A DNA stretch of 64,000 nt from Comamonas piscis (lineage in GTDB: Bacteria > Pseudomonadota > Gammaproteobacteria > Burkholderiales > Burkholderiaceae_C). A program made the translations under genes and the position numbers. The notes beneath the pieces were generated by a model that saw nothing but the letters and a program-made list of their open reading frames with translations, did not search any database and was not told where the DNA came from. Positions 24,098 through 33,666 of the stretch are shown here, piece after piece. The stretch's first letter is position 1; every line of letters starts with the position of its first letter. The stretch lies in NCBI RefSeq assembly GCF_014109725.1, contig NZ_CP058554.1:2852001-2916000 (forward strand), read 5' to 3'.

Positions 24098-25312
24098 ATG
24101 AACCAGCTCCACGGAAAACATATTGTCCTCGGCATGTCCGGCGGTGTTGCCGCCTTCAAGTCTGCCGAGCTGTGCCGCCGATTGACCAAGGCCGGTGCGA
24201 CGGTGCAGGTCGTGATGACCGAATCTGCTACTCAGTTCATGACCCCGGTGACGATGCAGGCGCTGTCTAACCGCCCGGTCTATGTCTCGCAGTGGGATGC
24301 ACGCGAGCCCAACAACATGCCGCACATCAACCTGAGCCGCGAGGCCGATGCGATTGTGGTGGCCCCTTGCAGTGCTGACTTTATCGCCCGCCTGGTGCAG
24401 GGCCGGGCCGATGAGCTGCTGAGCTTGTTGTGCCTGGCGCGGCCGATGGACAGCGTGCCGTTGATCCTGGCCCCGGCCATGAACCGCGAGATGTGGGCCC
24501 ACCCCGCCACCCAGCGCAATCTGCGCCAGGTGCAGGCCGATGGTGCTGTGGTTCTGGGCGTTGGCAATGGTGACCAGGCCTGTGGCGAGACGGGGGACGG
24601 CCGCATGCTGGAAGCGGCCGAGATTGAGGAAGAGCTGCAGTATTTCTTCAGCGCCAAGGCGCTGGCGGGCAAAAAACTGCTGATTACCGCCGGCCCCACC
24701 TTCGAAGCGATTGACCCGGTGCGGGGCATCACCAATCTGTCGAGCGGCAAGATGGGCTTTGCGATTGCGCGTGCGGCGCAGGCAGCTGGCGCTGATGTCA
24801 CCCTGATCGCTGGCCCCGTGCATGTGCCTACACCGCGTGGTGTGCGCCGCATTGATGTGCAATCGGCGCAAGATATGCTGCAAGCGGTAATGGGCAGCAT
24901 TGAGGGAGCCGATATTTTTGTGGCCACCGCCGCAGTGGCCGACTGGCGCCCCGCCAGCGCGGCTGACCAGAAGATCAAGAAAGATGGCAGCGGCGCGGTT
25001 CCGCAGCTGGCCTTTGTTGAGAACCCGGACATTTTGGCCACGGTGGCCCAGCTACCGCGCGCTCAAAGCGGCGATCTGTACTGCGTTGGCTTTGCCGCAG
25101 AAAGTGAAAACCTGCTGGCCAATGCGGAGGCCAAGCGCCTGCGCAAGCAGATTCCCCTACTGGTCGGCAATATCGGCCCCGCGACCTTTGGCAAGGACGA
25201 CAACGCCTTGCTGCTGGTGGATGCGCAAGGCCACCAGGAGCTGCCCCATGCCAGCAAGGCGGTATTGGGTGAGCAGCTAGTGGCGGAGATCGCCAAGCGC
25301 ATGGCGCGCTAG
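24098..25312 (+). CDS. coaBC: Bifunctional phosphopantothenoylcysteine decarboxylase/synthase
   Basis: 404 residues from the ATG at 24098; the longer frame upstream is not family-like. It makes 4'-phosphopantetheine for coenzyme A in two steps. The N-terminal flavoprotein decarboxylase (CoaC) has GMSGGVAAFKSAELCRRL, the active-site histidine region in NMPHINLSR and APAMNREMW. The C-terminal synthetase (CoaB) begins at about residue 190 with LLITAGPTFEAIDPVRGITN, followed by SSGKMGFAIA. Length is typical. Confidence 0.96.
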   Translation: MNQLHGKHIVLGMSGGVAAFKSAELCRRLTKAGATVQVVMTESATQFMTPVTMQALSNRPVYVSQWDAREPNNMPHINLSREADAIVVAPCSADFIARLVQGRADELLSLLCLARPMDSVPLILAPAMNREMWAHPATQRNLRQVQADGAVVLGVGNGDQACGETGDGRMLEAAEIEEELQYFFSAKALAGKKLLITAGPTFEAIDPVRGITNLSSGKMGFAIARAAQAAGADVTLIAGPVHVPTPRGVRRIDVQSAQDMLQAVMGSIEGADIFVATAAVADWRPASAADQKIKKDGSGAVPQLAFVENPDILATVAQLPRAQSGDLYCVGFAAESENLLANAEAKRLRKQIPLLVGNIGPATFGKDDNALLLVDAQGHQELPHASKAVLGEQLVAEIAKRMAR

Positions 25313-25341
25313 GTGGACAAGGCGCGACGTTGTAGTCGCCC

Positions 25342-25926
25342 TCAAGCCTTGCTGCGGGGGATGCGACCCATCAGATAGAACTCCTCATTGGGCTGCATTC
25401 CGGCAAAGCTGGCCATGCGGTTGCTCAGGCCAAAAAATGCGGTGATGGCCGCGATGTCCCAGATATCTTCGTCATCAAAGCCATGGGCCTGCAAGGCCTC
25501 AAAATCCGCGTCATCCACTTCTTGCGAGCGGGTGCAGACCTTCATCGCAAAATCCAGCATCGCGCGCTGGCGTGCCGAGATATTCGCCTTGCGGTAGTTG
25601 ACCGCCAGCTGGTCGGCCAGCATCGGCGCCTTGTCATAAATACGTACCAGCGCGCCATGGGCGACCACGCAGTACAGGCATTCGTTGTGGGCGCTGGTGA
25701 CGGTGACGATCATCTCGCGCTCAGCCTTGCTGAGGCTGCTTTCCTCGCGCTCCATCAGCGCATCATGGTAGGCAAAGAAAGCGCGCCATTCGGCGGGGCG
25801 GCGCGCAAAGGCGAGGAAGACGTTGGGGATAAAGCCCGCCTTTTCCTGCACCTGGGCAATGCGTGCCTGGATGTCTTCGGGCAGGCTTTTCAGATCAGGC
25901 AAGGGGTAGCGCGCAGTTGCAGCCAT
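25342..25926 (-). CDS. Peroxidase-related protein, AhpD/CMD family
   Basis: 194-residue carboxymuconolactone decarboxylase/AhpD-like protein of the 'peroxidase-related' subfamily. The key motif ECLYCVVAHG gives the CxxC with downstream His typical of alkylhydroperoxidase-type enzymes. The all-helical N-terminus (LPEDIQARIAQVQEKAGFIPNVF) is also characteristic. It is transcribed alone on the minus strand, convergent with coaBC (29 bp between stops). The physiological substrate is unknown. Confidence 0.87.
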   Translation of the reverse strand: MAATARYPLPDLKSLPEDIQARIAQVQEKAGFIPNVFLAFARRPAEWRAFFAYHDALMEREESSLSKAEREMIVTVTSAHNECLYCVVAHGALVRIYDKAPMLADQLAVNYRKANISARQRAMLDFAMKVCTRSQEVDDADFEALQAHGFDDEDIWDIAAITAFFGLSNRMASFAGMQPNEEFYLMGRIPRSKA

Positions 25927-26017
25927 GGTGTTGTCTCCACAGAGTTGTTCTGCGGACCATCATAGGGGCAAGCCCTGCGCTGGGCTTGCCTCTTGGTGAC
26001 TGCTGGCCGAGTGGGCC

Positions 26018-26527
26018 TTAGGGCGCGGTAAAGGGCCGGCCGCGCAGTTGGGTGCCCGCTGCAATGCCTTTTTGCTTGAACCAGCCCTGGTTCATCTCCA
26101 GCACATAGCGCACGGGTTTGCTGGAGCAGTGCGAATCCTCGGTCATCGGCTGCATGTCGGCCAGGTTGACGATGGTCCCGTCGTCGCTGACAAAGGCGGC
26201 CGTCAGCGGCAGCAGGGTGTTCTTCATCCAGAAGCACTGGGTGCCGGGGCGGTCAAACACAAACAGCATGCCTTCGTTGGCCGGCATCTCCTTGCGGAAC
26301 ATCAGGCCGATTTCCTTCTCGCGTGCCGATTGCGCCACTTGCGCATGGATGCGGTGCATGCCGGCGCTCAGCTCAGTGCGGGCCAGCTGTGTTTGGGGCT
26401 CTCCGGCAGGCGCCGCTTTTTGGGCCGCAGCCGGCAAGGCAGCGGCCAGTGCGCAGGCCATGGCCGATCCGATGAGGCAGCGCTGAACGAGGCGGGGACG
26501 GCGGGTGGCCAAGGGGGTAGAAAACAT
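26018..26527 (-). CDS. DUF192 exported protein
   Basis: 169 residues from the ATG at 26527; the open frame extends further but only antisense to icd. It has a signal peptide-like N-terminus (basic, then CLIGSAMACALAAALPAAAQ, cleavage after about residue 36). The DUF192 domain shows AREKEIGLMFRKEMPANEGMLF and CFWMKNTLLPLTAAFV. Family members are small beta-barrel proteins of unknown function, secreted or periplasmic. It is divergent from icd. Confidence 0.88.
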   Translation of the reverse strand: MFSTPLATRRPRLVQRCLIGSAMACALAAALPAAAQKAAPAGEPQTQLARTELSAGMHRIHAQVAQSAREKEIGLMFRKEMPANEGMLFVFDRPGTQCFWMKNTLLPLTAAFVSDDGTIVNLADMQPMTEDSHCSSKPVRYVLEMNQGWFKQKGIAAGTQLRGRPFTAP

Positions 26528-26776
26528 GGTGGTCAAACTCTCACAAAGCAAAACAGCACGGACTGTGCAGCCGCAGCGCATGGCGCCATAGCCGGTTTTA
26601 TACACCATGCCAGAGGCGGGGCGCTGACTTGGGTCTGGGCATCTGCTGTGTCCAGGTGTCGGCGATTGCGCTGTCCGGCCTGGCCGGCATTTGTCGATAG
26701 AATCGTTGGCGGTAACACATGCGCCTGGTGCCTGCTGTGGGGCTGGGCGAAGAATCAGATTGGGAGATTTGTGACG

Positions 26777-28045
26777 ATGCGTGCTCAACATATCCAGCTG
26801 CCCGAGGGCGGACAGGCCATCACTGCCAACGCGGACCACAGCCTGTGCGTGCCCAACCAGCCGATCATCCCCTTCATCGAAGGCGACGGCGTGGGCCGCG
26901 ACATCACGCCGGTGATGCGCAAGGTGGTAGATGCCGCGGTGGCCCAAGCCTATGGCGATACCCGTCGCATTGCCTGGATGGAAGTGTTTGCCGGTGACAA
27001 GGCGCTCGGCCTGTATGGCGACGGCCAAAGCCTGCCCCAGGAAACCATGGATGCCATCGGCCAGTACCTGGTCGCCATCAAAGGCCCGTTGAACACGCCG
27101 GTAGGCGGCGGTATCCGCTCCCTCAATGTCACCCTGCGCCAAACCTTGGACCTGTATGTTTGCCTGCGGCCGGTGCGCTACTTTGAAGGTGTGCCATCGC
27201 CGGTGCGCGAGCCGCACAAAACGCATATGGTGATCTTTCGCGAGAACTCCGAAGACATCTATGCCGGTATCGAGTTTGCAGCGGGCTCCGACATTGCGGT
27301 CAAGCTGATCGCCTTTTTGCAGCAGGAGATTGGCTCGCAAAAGATCCGTTTTCCGGACAGCTCGGGCATTGGCATCAAGCCCGTGTCGCGCGAAGGCACG
27401 GAGCGCCTGGTGCGCCAGGCCATTCAGTACGCCATCGACCACGACAAGCCCAGCGTGACCTTGGTGCACAAGGGCAACATCATGAAGTTCACCGAAGGCG
27501 CCTTCCGTGACTGGGGCTATGCGCTGGCGAAAAAAGAGTTTGCTGCCGAAGTGATCGATGGGGGACCCTGGCTGCGCCTCAAGAGCCCCAAGGATGGCTC
27601 CGAGATCATCATCAAGGATGTGATTGCTGATGCTTTCTTGCAGCAGGTGCTGCTGCGCCCGGCCGATTACTCGGTGATCGCCACCTTGAATTTGAATGGC
27701 GACTACATCTCGGATGCAGTCGCTGCCCAGGTGGGCGGTATCGGCATTGCGCCGGGTGCCAATCTGTCAGACAAGGTAGCGGTGTTTGAGGCCACGCATG
27801 GCACGGCGCCCAAGTATGCGGGCAAGGACTATGTGAATCCCGGCTCGCTGATCCTGTCGGCCGAGATGATGCTGCGCCACATTGGCTGGACTGAGGCGGC
27901 TGACCTGATCATTGCGGCGATGGAGGCCACCATTGCCTCCAAGCGCGTGACCTATGACTTTGCGCGGCTGATGGATGGCGCCACGCAGGTTAGCACTTCG
28001 CGCTTTGGCGATGAGATGATCAGCAATATGCAAGCTGCTGCCTGA
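26777..28045 (+). CDS. icd: Isocitrate dehydrogenase (NADP+)
   Basis: 422 residues from the ATG at 26777; a GTG two codons earlier (26771) shares the GGGAG ribosome-binding site and cannot be excluded. TCA-cycle enzyme oxidising isocitrate to 2-oxoglutarate. Conserved segments: IPFIEGDGVGRDITPVM, the phosphorylatable-serine loop in GGIRSLNVTLRQTLDLYVCLRP, FRENSEDIYAGIEF, LVHKGNIMKFTEGAF and NLNGDYISDA. The cofactor-binding region ATHGTAPKYAGKDYVNPGS fits NADP use as in E. coli Icd. Length is standard. Confidence 0.96.
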   Translation: MRAQHIQLPEGGQAITANADHSLCVPNQPIIPFIEGDGVGRDITPVMRKVVDAAVAQAYGDTRRIAWMEVFAGDKALGLYGDGQSLPQETMDAIGQYLVAIKGPLNTPVGGGIRSLNVTLRQTLDLYVCLRPVRYFEGVPSPVREPHKTHMVIFRENSEDIYAGIEFAAGSDIAVKLIAFLQQEIGSQKIRFPDSSGIGIKPVSREGTERLVRQAIQYAIDHDKPSVTLVHKGNIMKFTEGAFRDWGYALAKKEFAAEVIDGGPWLRLKSPKDGSEIIIKDVIADAFLQQVLLRPADYSVIATLNLNGDYISDAVAAQVGGIGIAPGANLSDKVAVFEATHGTAPKYAGKDYVNPGSLILSAEMMLRHIGWTEAADLIIAAMEATIASKRVTYDFARLMDGATQVSTSRFGDEMISNMQAAA

Positions 28046-28102
28046 CCTTCCACCCGGCTGGGCTGCGCATGAAGCCGCATCCCCCCCCTTACCTTGTTGC
28101 CC

Positions 28103-28747
28103 ATGGCCATGGACACACCGCACATCATCGACACCGCCCGCCAAGTGCTGGAGATTGCGGCGACGATTGCTTTTGCGCTGTCCGGGGTGATCAAGGCGGC
28201 GCACAAAAAGCTCGATGTCGTCGGTGTCTGCGTGGTGGCCTTTGTGGCCGCTTTTGGTGGTGGCACCTTGCGCGATCTGCTGCTGGACCAGCGGCCATTT
28301 TTCTGGGTACGGCAGGAGACCTTTGTCTGGGTGATCCTGGGCATCAGCCTGCTGGCCATTGTGTTTTTGCGACAACGCCACTTTGCTTTGACCGAGCGGG
28401 CCATGCTCTGGCCCGATATGCTCGGTCTGGGCCTTTTTGCCGCTGTGGGCGTGGATATGGCGGCAGAGCAGGGCCTGCCCGCACTCATCTGCGTGATGAT
28501 GGGTGTGATCACTGGCGTGTTTGGCGGGGTGCTGCGCGATGTCATGTGTGGCGAGATTCCGCAGGCCTTCCGCGACCACCAGCCCTATGCGGTCTGCGCC
28601 TTTGTGGGTGGCTGGGTGGATTTGCTGCTGCGCAGCTCGCCGGTGCCCGAGATGGCACCGATGCTGGGCTGCGTATTGGTCACTGCTGGTTTGCGGGCCA
28701 TTGCGCTGTGGCGCCATTGGCGGCTGCCGAGCTGGCGGGTGGATTAA
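28103..28747 (+). CDS. TRIC-type (YicG/UPF0126) membrane protein
   Basis: 214 residues from the ATG at 28103; starts at 28094 (TTG) or 28112 are possible since no ribosome-binding site is clear. It has about seven membrane helices built from two inverted repeats, each with the signature GGGTLRD (about residue 50) and GGVLRDVM (about residue 135), as in prokaryotic TRIC cation channels. Probably a monovalent cation channel by homology; Gly transport has been suggested for some relatives. The next gene starts 31 bp later. Confidence 0.87.
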   Translation: MAMDTPHIIDTARQVLEIAATIAFALSGVIKAAHKKLDVVGVCVVAFVAAFGGGTLRDLLLDQRPFFWVRQETFVWVILGISLLAIVFLRQRHFALTERAMLWPDMLGLGLFAAVGVDMAAEQGLPALICVMMGVITGVFGGVLRDVMCGEIPQAFRDHQPYAVCAFVGGWVDLLLRSSPVPEMAPMLGCVLVTAGLRAIALWRHWRLPSWRVD

Positions 28748-28778
28748 CCCAGGTTGAAGCTATAGGAGTTGTGCAGGC

Positions 28779-29330
28779 ATGGGAAAAAAATTGACATGGT
28801 CACTGCTGGCGCTGCTGGCCTTGATAGGCGCTGGCGCCATCTGGTATCTGGCTGCCAAAACCTATGAGATCCGTATCAGCCAGGCGCAGCTGGAGCAAAA
28901 GCTGGCTGAGCGCTTGCCGCTGACCCAGCGCTATCCGTTGGTGTCCGTCACCCTGGCGCAGCCCCGGGTGCATTTGAACGAGGACAGCGAGCGGGTCGAC
29001 TTTGGTCTTTACATGACGGTCAACACCAACACCAGTGGCAGCCAGCTGCTGGGCGCGCAGATCGATATGTCTTCCTCGCTGCGCTATGACGCCGAGCGTG
29101 GCGCGATCTTTCTGGACCAGCCTCTGATGGACAAGCTGGTGGTGCAGGGCCTGGATGAGCGGCGCACGGCGATGGCGCAGGTCGCGCTGGAAGCTGCGAT
29201 GACCTCCTACCTGGCCCAGCAACCGATCTACACGCTCAATGCCGCGGATGCCCGCCAGCGTGTGGCTCGCATGACGGTGCGGGACATCAGGGTGGACAAG
29301 GGCGTGCTCGTCATCATTCTGGGCCTGTGA
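28779..29330 (+). CDS. DUF1439 envelope protein
   Basis: 183 residues with an N-terminal membrane helix (LTWSLLALLALIGAGAIWYLA) lacking a lipobox cysteine, so it is anchored by the helix or secreted rather than lipidated. The rest matches the DUF1439 (YceB-like) pattern: ISQAQLEQKLAERLPLTQRY, then beta-rich LVSVTLAQPRVHLNEDSERVDFGL, and DKGVLVIILGL at the end. The fold is a lipid-binding-like barrel in known relatives; function is unknown. AGGAG lies about ten bases upstream of the ATG. Confidence 0.8.
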   Translation: MGKKLTWSLLALLALIGAGAIWYLAAKTYEIRISQAQLEQKLAERLPLTQRYPLVSVTLAQPRVHLNEDSERVDFGLYMTVNTNTSGSQLLGAQIDMSSSLRYDAERGAIFLDQPLMDKLVVQGLDERRTAMAQVALEAAMTSYLAQQPIYTLNAADARQRVARMTVRDIRVDKGVLVIILGL

Positions 29331-29450
29331 TACCGCGCTGTTTTTCTTTATTCTAAAAACACCATAAATTAACAAAAATATATTCGTTTGAGTTTTAAGT
29401 ACAAAAGTCCACAATTTGCTACATCACTTCATACGAACGGGTAGCAGAAC
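29331..29450 (+). promoter_or_regulatory. Leader/promoter region of the sulfate transport operon
   Basis: AT-rich 120-bp stretch ahead of sbp (for example caccataaattaacaaaaata), in sharp contrast to the GC-rich flanks. Sulfate-uptake genes in proteobacteria are usually activated by the LysR-type regulator CysB, which binds such leaders; no CysB box can be assigned confidently. Confidence 0.45.
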
Positions 29451-30455
29451 ATGAAATTCGGTGGATTCAAATCTTTGGTGGTGGCCGCAGCCTTGGTGGC
29501 CAGTGGTTCGGCGCTGGCACAAAACCAGTTGCTCAATGTCTCGTATGACGTGGCCCGTGAGTTCTACAAGGACTACAACACGGCCTTTATCGCCCACTAC
29601 AAGAAGACCAAGGGCGTGGACATCAAGGTGGACCAGTCGCACGGCGGCTCCAGCGCCCAGGCGCGTGCCGTGTCTGAAGGTCTGGCCGCCGATGTGGTGA
29701 CCTTCAACACCACCACCGATGTGGAGTTCCTGGCCGAAAAGGGCGTGGTAGCGAAGGACTGGGCCAAGAAGTTTCCCAACGACGCATCGCCCACTACGTC
29801 GACCATGCTGTTTCTGGTGCGCAATGGCAACCCCAAGGGCATCAAGGACTGGGATGACCTGATCAAGCCAGGTGTGCAGGTGGTGGTGGTGAACCCCAAA
29901 CTGGGTGGCAATGGCCGCTACGCCTATCTGGCCGCCTGGGGCCAGGCACGTGAAAAGGGTGGCTCGGACGCTGACGCGCAGGCCTACATCAGCAAGCTTT
30001 ACAAGAATGTGCCCGTGCTGGCCAAGGGCGGTCGCGATGCGACGGCCGCCTTCCTGCAACGCAATGTGGGCGATGTGCTGATCACTTTTGAATCGGAAGT
30101 GGTGTCGATCGACCGCGAGTTTGGCAAGGGCAAGGTCGATCCGGTCTACCCTTCGGTGAGCATCACCGCTGAAAACCCGGTGGCTGTGGTGGAACGCACC
30201 GTCGAGAAAAAGGGTACGGCCGAGCTGGCCAAGGCCTACCTGGACTTCCTCTACTCGGATGAGGGCCAGGAGATTGCTGCGAGCCACGCGATCCGCCCGC
30301 GCAGCGAAGCGGTGCTGAAAAAGCACGCCGATATTTTCAAACCGATCAAGCAGTTCACCGTAGGCAAGTACTTCGGCAGCCTGGGTGAGGCGCAGAAGAC
30401 CCACTTTGGGGATGGCGGCTACTTCGACAAGCTGTTCACCGAACCCAAGAAGTGA
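29451..30455 (+). CDS. sbp: Periplasmic sulfate-binding protein
   Basis: 334 residues with a signal peptide (MKFGGFKSLVVAAALVASGS, cleavage near ALA-Q). The mature protein begins QLLNVSYDVAREFYKDYNTAF, the N-terminal signature of Sbp/CysP; HGGSSAQARAV, NPKLGGNGRYAYL and GRDATAAFLQRNVGDVLITFE are further family segments lining the sulfate pocket. It delivers sulfate or thiosulfate to the CysTWA transporter. It is first in the operon sbp-cysT-cysW-cysA. I chose sbp over cysP on motif grounds. Confidence 0.93.
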   Translation: MKFGGFKSLVVAAALVASGSALAQNQLLNVSYDVAREFYKDYNTAFIAHYKKTKGVDIKVDQSHGGSSAQARAVSEGLAADVVTFNTTTDVEFLAEKGVVAKDWAKKFPNDASPTTSTMLFLVRNGNPKGIKDWDDLIKPGVQVVVVNPKLGGNGRYAYLAAWGQAREKGGSDADAQAYISKLYKNVPVLAKGGRDATAAFLQRNVGDVLITFESEVVSIDREFGKGKVDPVYPSVSITAENPVAVVERTVEKKGTAELAKAYLDFLYSDEGQEIAASHAIRPRSEAVLKKHADIFKPIKQFTVGKYFGSLGEAQKTHFGDGGYFDKLFTEPKK

Positions 30456-30527
30456 TGAGCCAGCAGCAGCGCCCGCCAGACGGGCGCTGACTGCGTATTT
30501 CCTGTAGATTTTTGCCGATCGGATTCC

Positions 30528-31400
30528 ATGTCAGCTGCCATCACTGCCCCGGCCAAGGCCGTGCCCAGTGCCAAACGCCGCGGTGCCAAACGGGTACTGC
30601 CGGGCTTTGGACTCACCCTGGGTTACACGATTTTTTACCTCAGCATCATTGTGCTGATTCCCCTGGCTACCCTGCTGTTCAAAACCTTTGAGCTGACCTG
30701 GGACCAGTTCTGGACCACCATCTCCGCCCCCATTGCTGTGGCCGCCTACAAGGTCACTTTTGGCGCATCGCTGATCGCCGCGCTGGTGAACCTGGTGTTC
30801 GGCATGTTGATCGCCTGGGTGCTGGTGCGCTATACATTCCCGGGCAAAAAGATTGTCGATGCGCTGGTGGACTTGCCTTTTGCCTTGCCCACTGCTGTGG
30901 CCGGCATCTCGCTCACCGCCTTGCTGGCCGACAACGGCTGGATCGGTCAGCTGTTTGCGCCGCTGGGTATCCAGCTGGTGTTCAACCGCGTGGGTATCGT
31001 ATTTGCGCTGATCTTTATCGGCCTGCCGTTTGTGGTGCGCACGGTGCAGCCGGTGCTGGAGGATTTCGAGCGTGAGCTGGAAGAAGCCGCTGGCAGCCTG
31101 GGTGCGTCGCGCTGGCAAACCTTCTACAAGGTGATTCTGCCGGCCATTGGCCCCGCACTGCTGACCGGCTTTGCGATGGCCTTTGCACGTGCGGTGGGTG
31201 AGTACGGTTCGGTGATCTTTGTCTCGAACAATATTCCGATGGAATCGCAGATCACGCCTTTCGTCATCATGGCCAAGCTGGAGCTGCATGACTATGCCGG
31301 CGCCACTGCCATTGCGATGGTGATGCTGGTGATTTCTTTTGTGCTCCTGCTGCTGATCAATGGCTTGCAAAGCTGGCAGCGCAAGCGTTCGGGGGCCTAA
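30528..31400 (+). CDS. cysT: Sulfate/thiosulfate ABC transporter permease CysT
   Basis: 290-residue inner-membrane permease (CysT/CysU) with about six helices. The binding-protein-dependent transport signature EEAAGSLGASRWQTFYKVILP, which contacts the ATPase, is at about residues 185-205. AVGEYGSVIFVSNNIPMESQ is typical of sulfate permeases. A basic cytoplasmic N-terminus precedes the first helix. It follows sbp by 72 bp and is separated from cysW by three bases. Confidence 0.95.
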   Translation: MSAAITAPAKAVPSAKRRGAKRVLPGFGLTLGYTIFYLSIIVLIPLATLLFKTFELTWDQFWTTISAPIAVAAYKVTFGASLIAALVNLVFGMLIAWVLVRYTFPGKKIVDALVDLPFALPTAVAGISLTALLADNGWIGQLFAPLGIQLVFNRVGIVFALIFIGLPFVVRTVQPVLEDFERELEEAAGSLGASRWQTFYKVILPAIGPALLTGFAMAFARAVGEYGSVIFVSNNIPMESQITPFVIMAKLELHDYAGATAIAMVMLVISFVLLLLINGLQSWQRKRSGA

Positions 31401-31403
31401 ACC

Positions 31404-32378
31404 ATGCCAACCATGTATCTTGTATTGATTGCCATCGTCGTGGTGGTATTGGGCACGGTGATTACGCGCTACCGCTATGTGGCCCGCCATGAGCCAGAAG
31501 AGCAGAGCACCGTGACGGAATCGCGCTGGGTGCGCTGGACGCTCACTGGTATTGCGCTGACCTTCATGCTGCTGTTCTTGCTGCTGCCGCTGCTGGCCGT
31601 GTTTGTCGAGGCGCTGCGCAAGGGCTGGGACACCTATGCGGCCGCGCTGACCGAGCCCGATGCCTGGTCGGCCATCAAGCTGACCTTGATCACCGCGCTG
31701 ATTGCCGTGCCGCTGAACCTGGTGTTTGGCGTGGCTGCAGCCTGGGCGATTGCCAAGTTCGAGTTCAAGGGCAAGGCCTTGCTGACGTCGTTGGTGGATC
31801 TGCCGTTCTCGGTATCGCCCGTCGTGGCCGGTTTGACCTATGTGCTGCTGTTCGGTGCGAACGGCTGGTTTGGTTCCTGGCTGGAGGCCCATGACCTGAA
31901 GGTGATCTTTGCCGTGCCGGGCATTGTGCTGGCCACCGTGTTCGTGACCTTCCCCTTTATTGCCCGCGAGCTGATTCCGCTGATGCAGGCGCAAGGCAAT
32001 GACGAGGAGCAGGCGGCCATTGTGCTGGGCGCCACTGGCTGGCAGACCTTCTGGCGAGTGACCCTGCCCAATATCAAATGGGGCCTGCTGTACGGCGTGA
32101 TTCTGTGCAATGCGCGTGCCATGGGCGAGTTTGGAGCGGTGTCCGTGGTCTCGGGCAGCATCCGTGGCCAGACCAACACCATTCCGCTGCATGTCGAGAT
32201 TTTGTATGCCGACTTCCAGTCGTCTGCTGCCTTTGCGGTGGCCTCCTTGCTGGCCTTGCTGGCGCTGGTAACCCTGGTGCTCAAGTCGATCGCCGAATGG
32301 CGCGCCGAAAAGGAGCACAAGCTGGCCGCTAACCTGCCCCCTGAGCGCCCTCGGGACGACAGCGCGGTTCCTGCATAA
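31404..32378 (+). CDS. cysW: Sulfate/thiosulfate ABC transporter permease CysW
   Basis: 324-residue second permease. The EAA-loop reads EEQAAIVLGATGWQTFWRVTLP and the sulfate-permease segment ARAMGEFGAVSVVSGSIRGQ is present. Compared with E. coli CysW (291) it has an N-terminal addition: an extra helix (MYLVLIAIVVVVLGTVIT) followed by a charged linker before the usual start near RWVRWTLTGIAL. An internal start cannot be excluded. Pairs with CysT to form the membrane channel. Confidence 0.94.
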   Translation: MPTMYLVLIAIVVVVLGTVITRYRYVARHEPEEQSTVTESRWVRWTLTGIALTFMLLFLLLPLLAVFVEALRKGWDTYAAALTEPDAWSAIKLTLITALIAVPLNLVFGVAAAWAIAKFEFKGKALLTSLVDLPFSVSPVVAGLTYVLLFGANGWFGSWLEAHDLKVIFAVPGIVLATVFVTFPFIARELIPLMQAQGNDEEQAAIVLGATGWQTFWRVTLPNIKWGLLYGVILCNARAMGEFGAVSVVSGSIRGQTNTIPLHVEILYADFQSSAAFAVASLLALLALVTLVLKSIAEWRAEKEHKLAANLPPERPRDDSAVPA

Positions 32379-32401
32379 ACACGGTATTTTCGAGGTCGGA
32401 T

Positions 32402-33535
32402 ATGAGCATTGAAATTCAAAATATCTCCAAGTCGTTTGGCAACTTTCAGGCGCTGAACAATGTCAACCTGGATATCAAATCGGGCGAATTGATTGCGCTG
32501 CTTGGCCCTTCTGGCTGCGGCAAAACCACCTTGCTCCGCATCATTGCGGGCCTGGAGTCTGCCGACCAAGGCACCATCCAGTTCAGCGGCGAAGACACCA
32601 CCGATGTGCATGTGCGCAACCGCAATGTGGGCTTTGTGTTCCAGCACTACGCGCTGTTTCGCCATATGACGGTGTTCGAGAACGTGGCCTTTGGTCTGCG
32701 CATCAAACCCCGCAAGGAGCGGCCCAGCGAAGCCCAGATCCGCGAGAAGGTGATGAGCCTGCTCAAGCTGGTGCAGCTCGATTGGATTGCCGACCGCTAC
32801 CCCTCACAACTGTCGGGCGGCCAGCGCCAGCGTATTGCGCTGGCCCGCGCGCTGGCGGTGGAGCCCAAGGTGCTGCTGCTCGACGAGCCCTTTGGCGCGC
32901 TCGATGCCAAGGTGCGCAAAGAGCTGCGCCGCTGGCTGCGCCGCCTGCACGATGAGCTGCATGTGACCAGCATCTTTGTGACCCATGACCAGGAAGAGGC
33001 GTTGGAAGTGGCCGACCGCGTGGTCGTCATCAACAAGGGCCAGATCGAGCAGGCCGGTACCCCACAGGAAGTGTGGGACAGCCCGGCCAGCCCCTTCGTT
33101 TATGGCTTCCTGGGCGATGTGAACCTGTTCCGTGGCCGAGCCAACGATGGCCATACCGTCGTGGCAGGGGGGGTGCAGATCGATTCGCCCGAGCTGGCAT
33201 CCGCCAGCAATGCCCAGGCCTTGGCCTATGTTCGCCCCCACGAGTTGGAGGTGGAGCGCTATTCTCCCGGCCAGGAAAAGGATGCCGATGGCCGCCAGCG
33301 CGGCATTGTGGTGCAGCTTGAACGGGCGATTGTGGTCGGCCCCATCGCGCGTCTGGAACTTATTGCCATCGGTGGGCACCAAGCCCAGGGTGCCGAGGCT
33401 TCGGACAGCGATCAGCTCATTGAAGCGCAAATATCTGCGCAACAGTTCAAAGCCATGGGCCTGAAGGAAGGCGAGACGCTGGTGGTGACACCACGACAAG
33501 CCCGGGTTTTTCTCGACCAAGCGGCCAATATCTGA
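32402..33535 (+). CDS. cysA: Sulfate/thiosulfate ABC transporter ATPase
   Basis: 377-residue ATPase driving sulfate import. Walker A GPSGCGKTTLL, signature LSGGQRQRIALARAL, Walker B LLLLDEPFGALDAKV and the switch His in FVTHDQEEAL are all intact. The C-terminal 130 residues form the regulatory (TOBE/OB) domain. Last gene of the sulfate operon, followed by a strong intrinsic terminator. Confidence 0.96.
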   Translation: MSIEIQNISKSFGNFQALNNVNLDIKSGELIALLGPSGCGKTTLLRIIAGLESADQGTIQFSGEDTTDVHVRNRNVGFVFQHYALFRHMTVFENVAFGLRIKPRKERPSEAQIREKVMSLLKLVQLDWIADRYPSQLSGGQRQRIALARALAVEPKVLLLDEPFGALDAKVRKELRRWLRRLHDELHVTSIFVTHDQEEALEVADRVVVINKGQIEQAGTPQEVWDSPASPFVYGFLGDVNLFRGRANDGHTVVAGGVQIDSPELASASNAQALAYVRPHELEVERYSPGQEKDADGRQRGIVVQLERAIVVGPIARLELIAIGGHQAQGAEASDSDQLIEAQISAQQFKAMGLKEGETLVVTPRQARVFLDQAANI

Positions 33536-33573
33536 AGCTTGACGTTTTGCGCCTGCATCTGAAGCACAGAAAT

Positions 33574-33602
33574 CCGGTTCCGCCTTGGCGGGGCCGGTTT
33601 TC
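33574..33602 (+). terminator. Terminator of the sulfate operon
   Basis: ccggttccgcc / ggcggggccgg stem (two G-U pairs) with a two-base loop, followed by tttt, 38 bases after cysA. Confidence 0.75.
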
Positions 33603-33666
33603 TGGCTTTAGGACGAAGCAGGTGCGAACGCGTAAGATGGCGGGGTTGGCAGCATAAGGACATGAC

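Noticed and set aside
30531..32318. 595-codon minus-strand open frame opposite cysT/cysW
   Set aside because: Antisense shadow of two well-conserved permeases.
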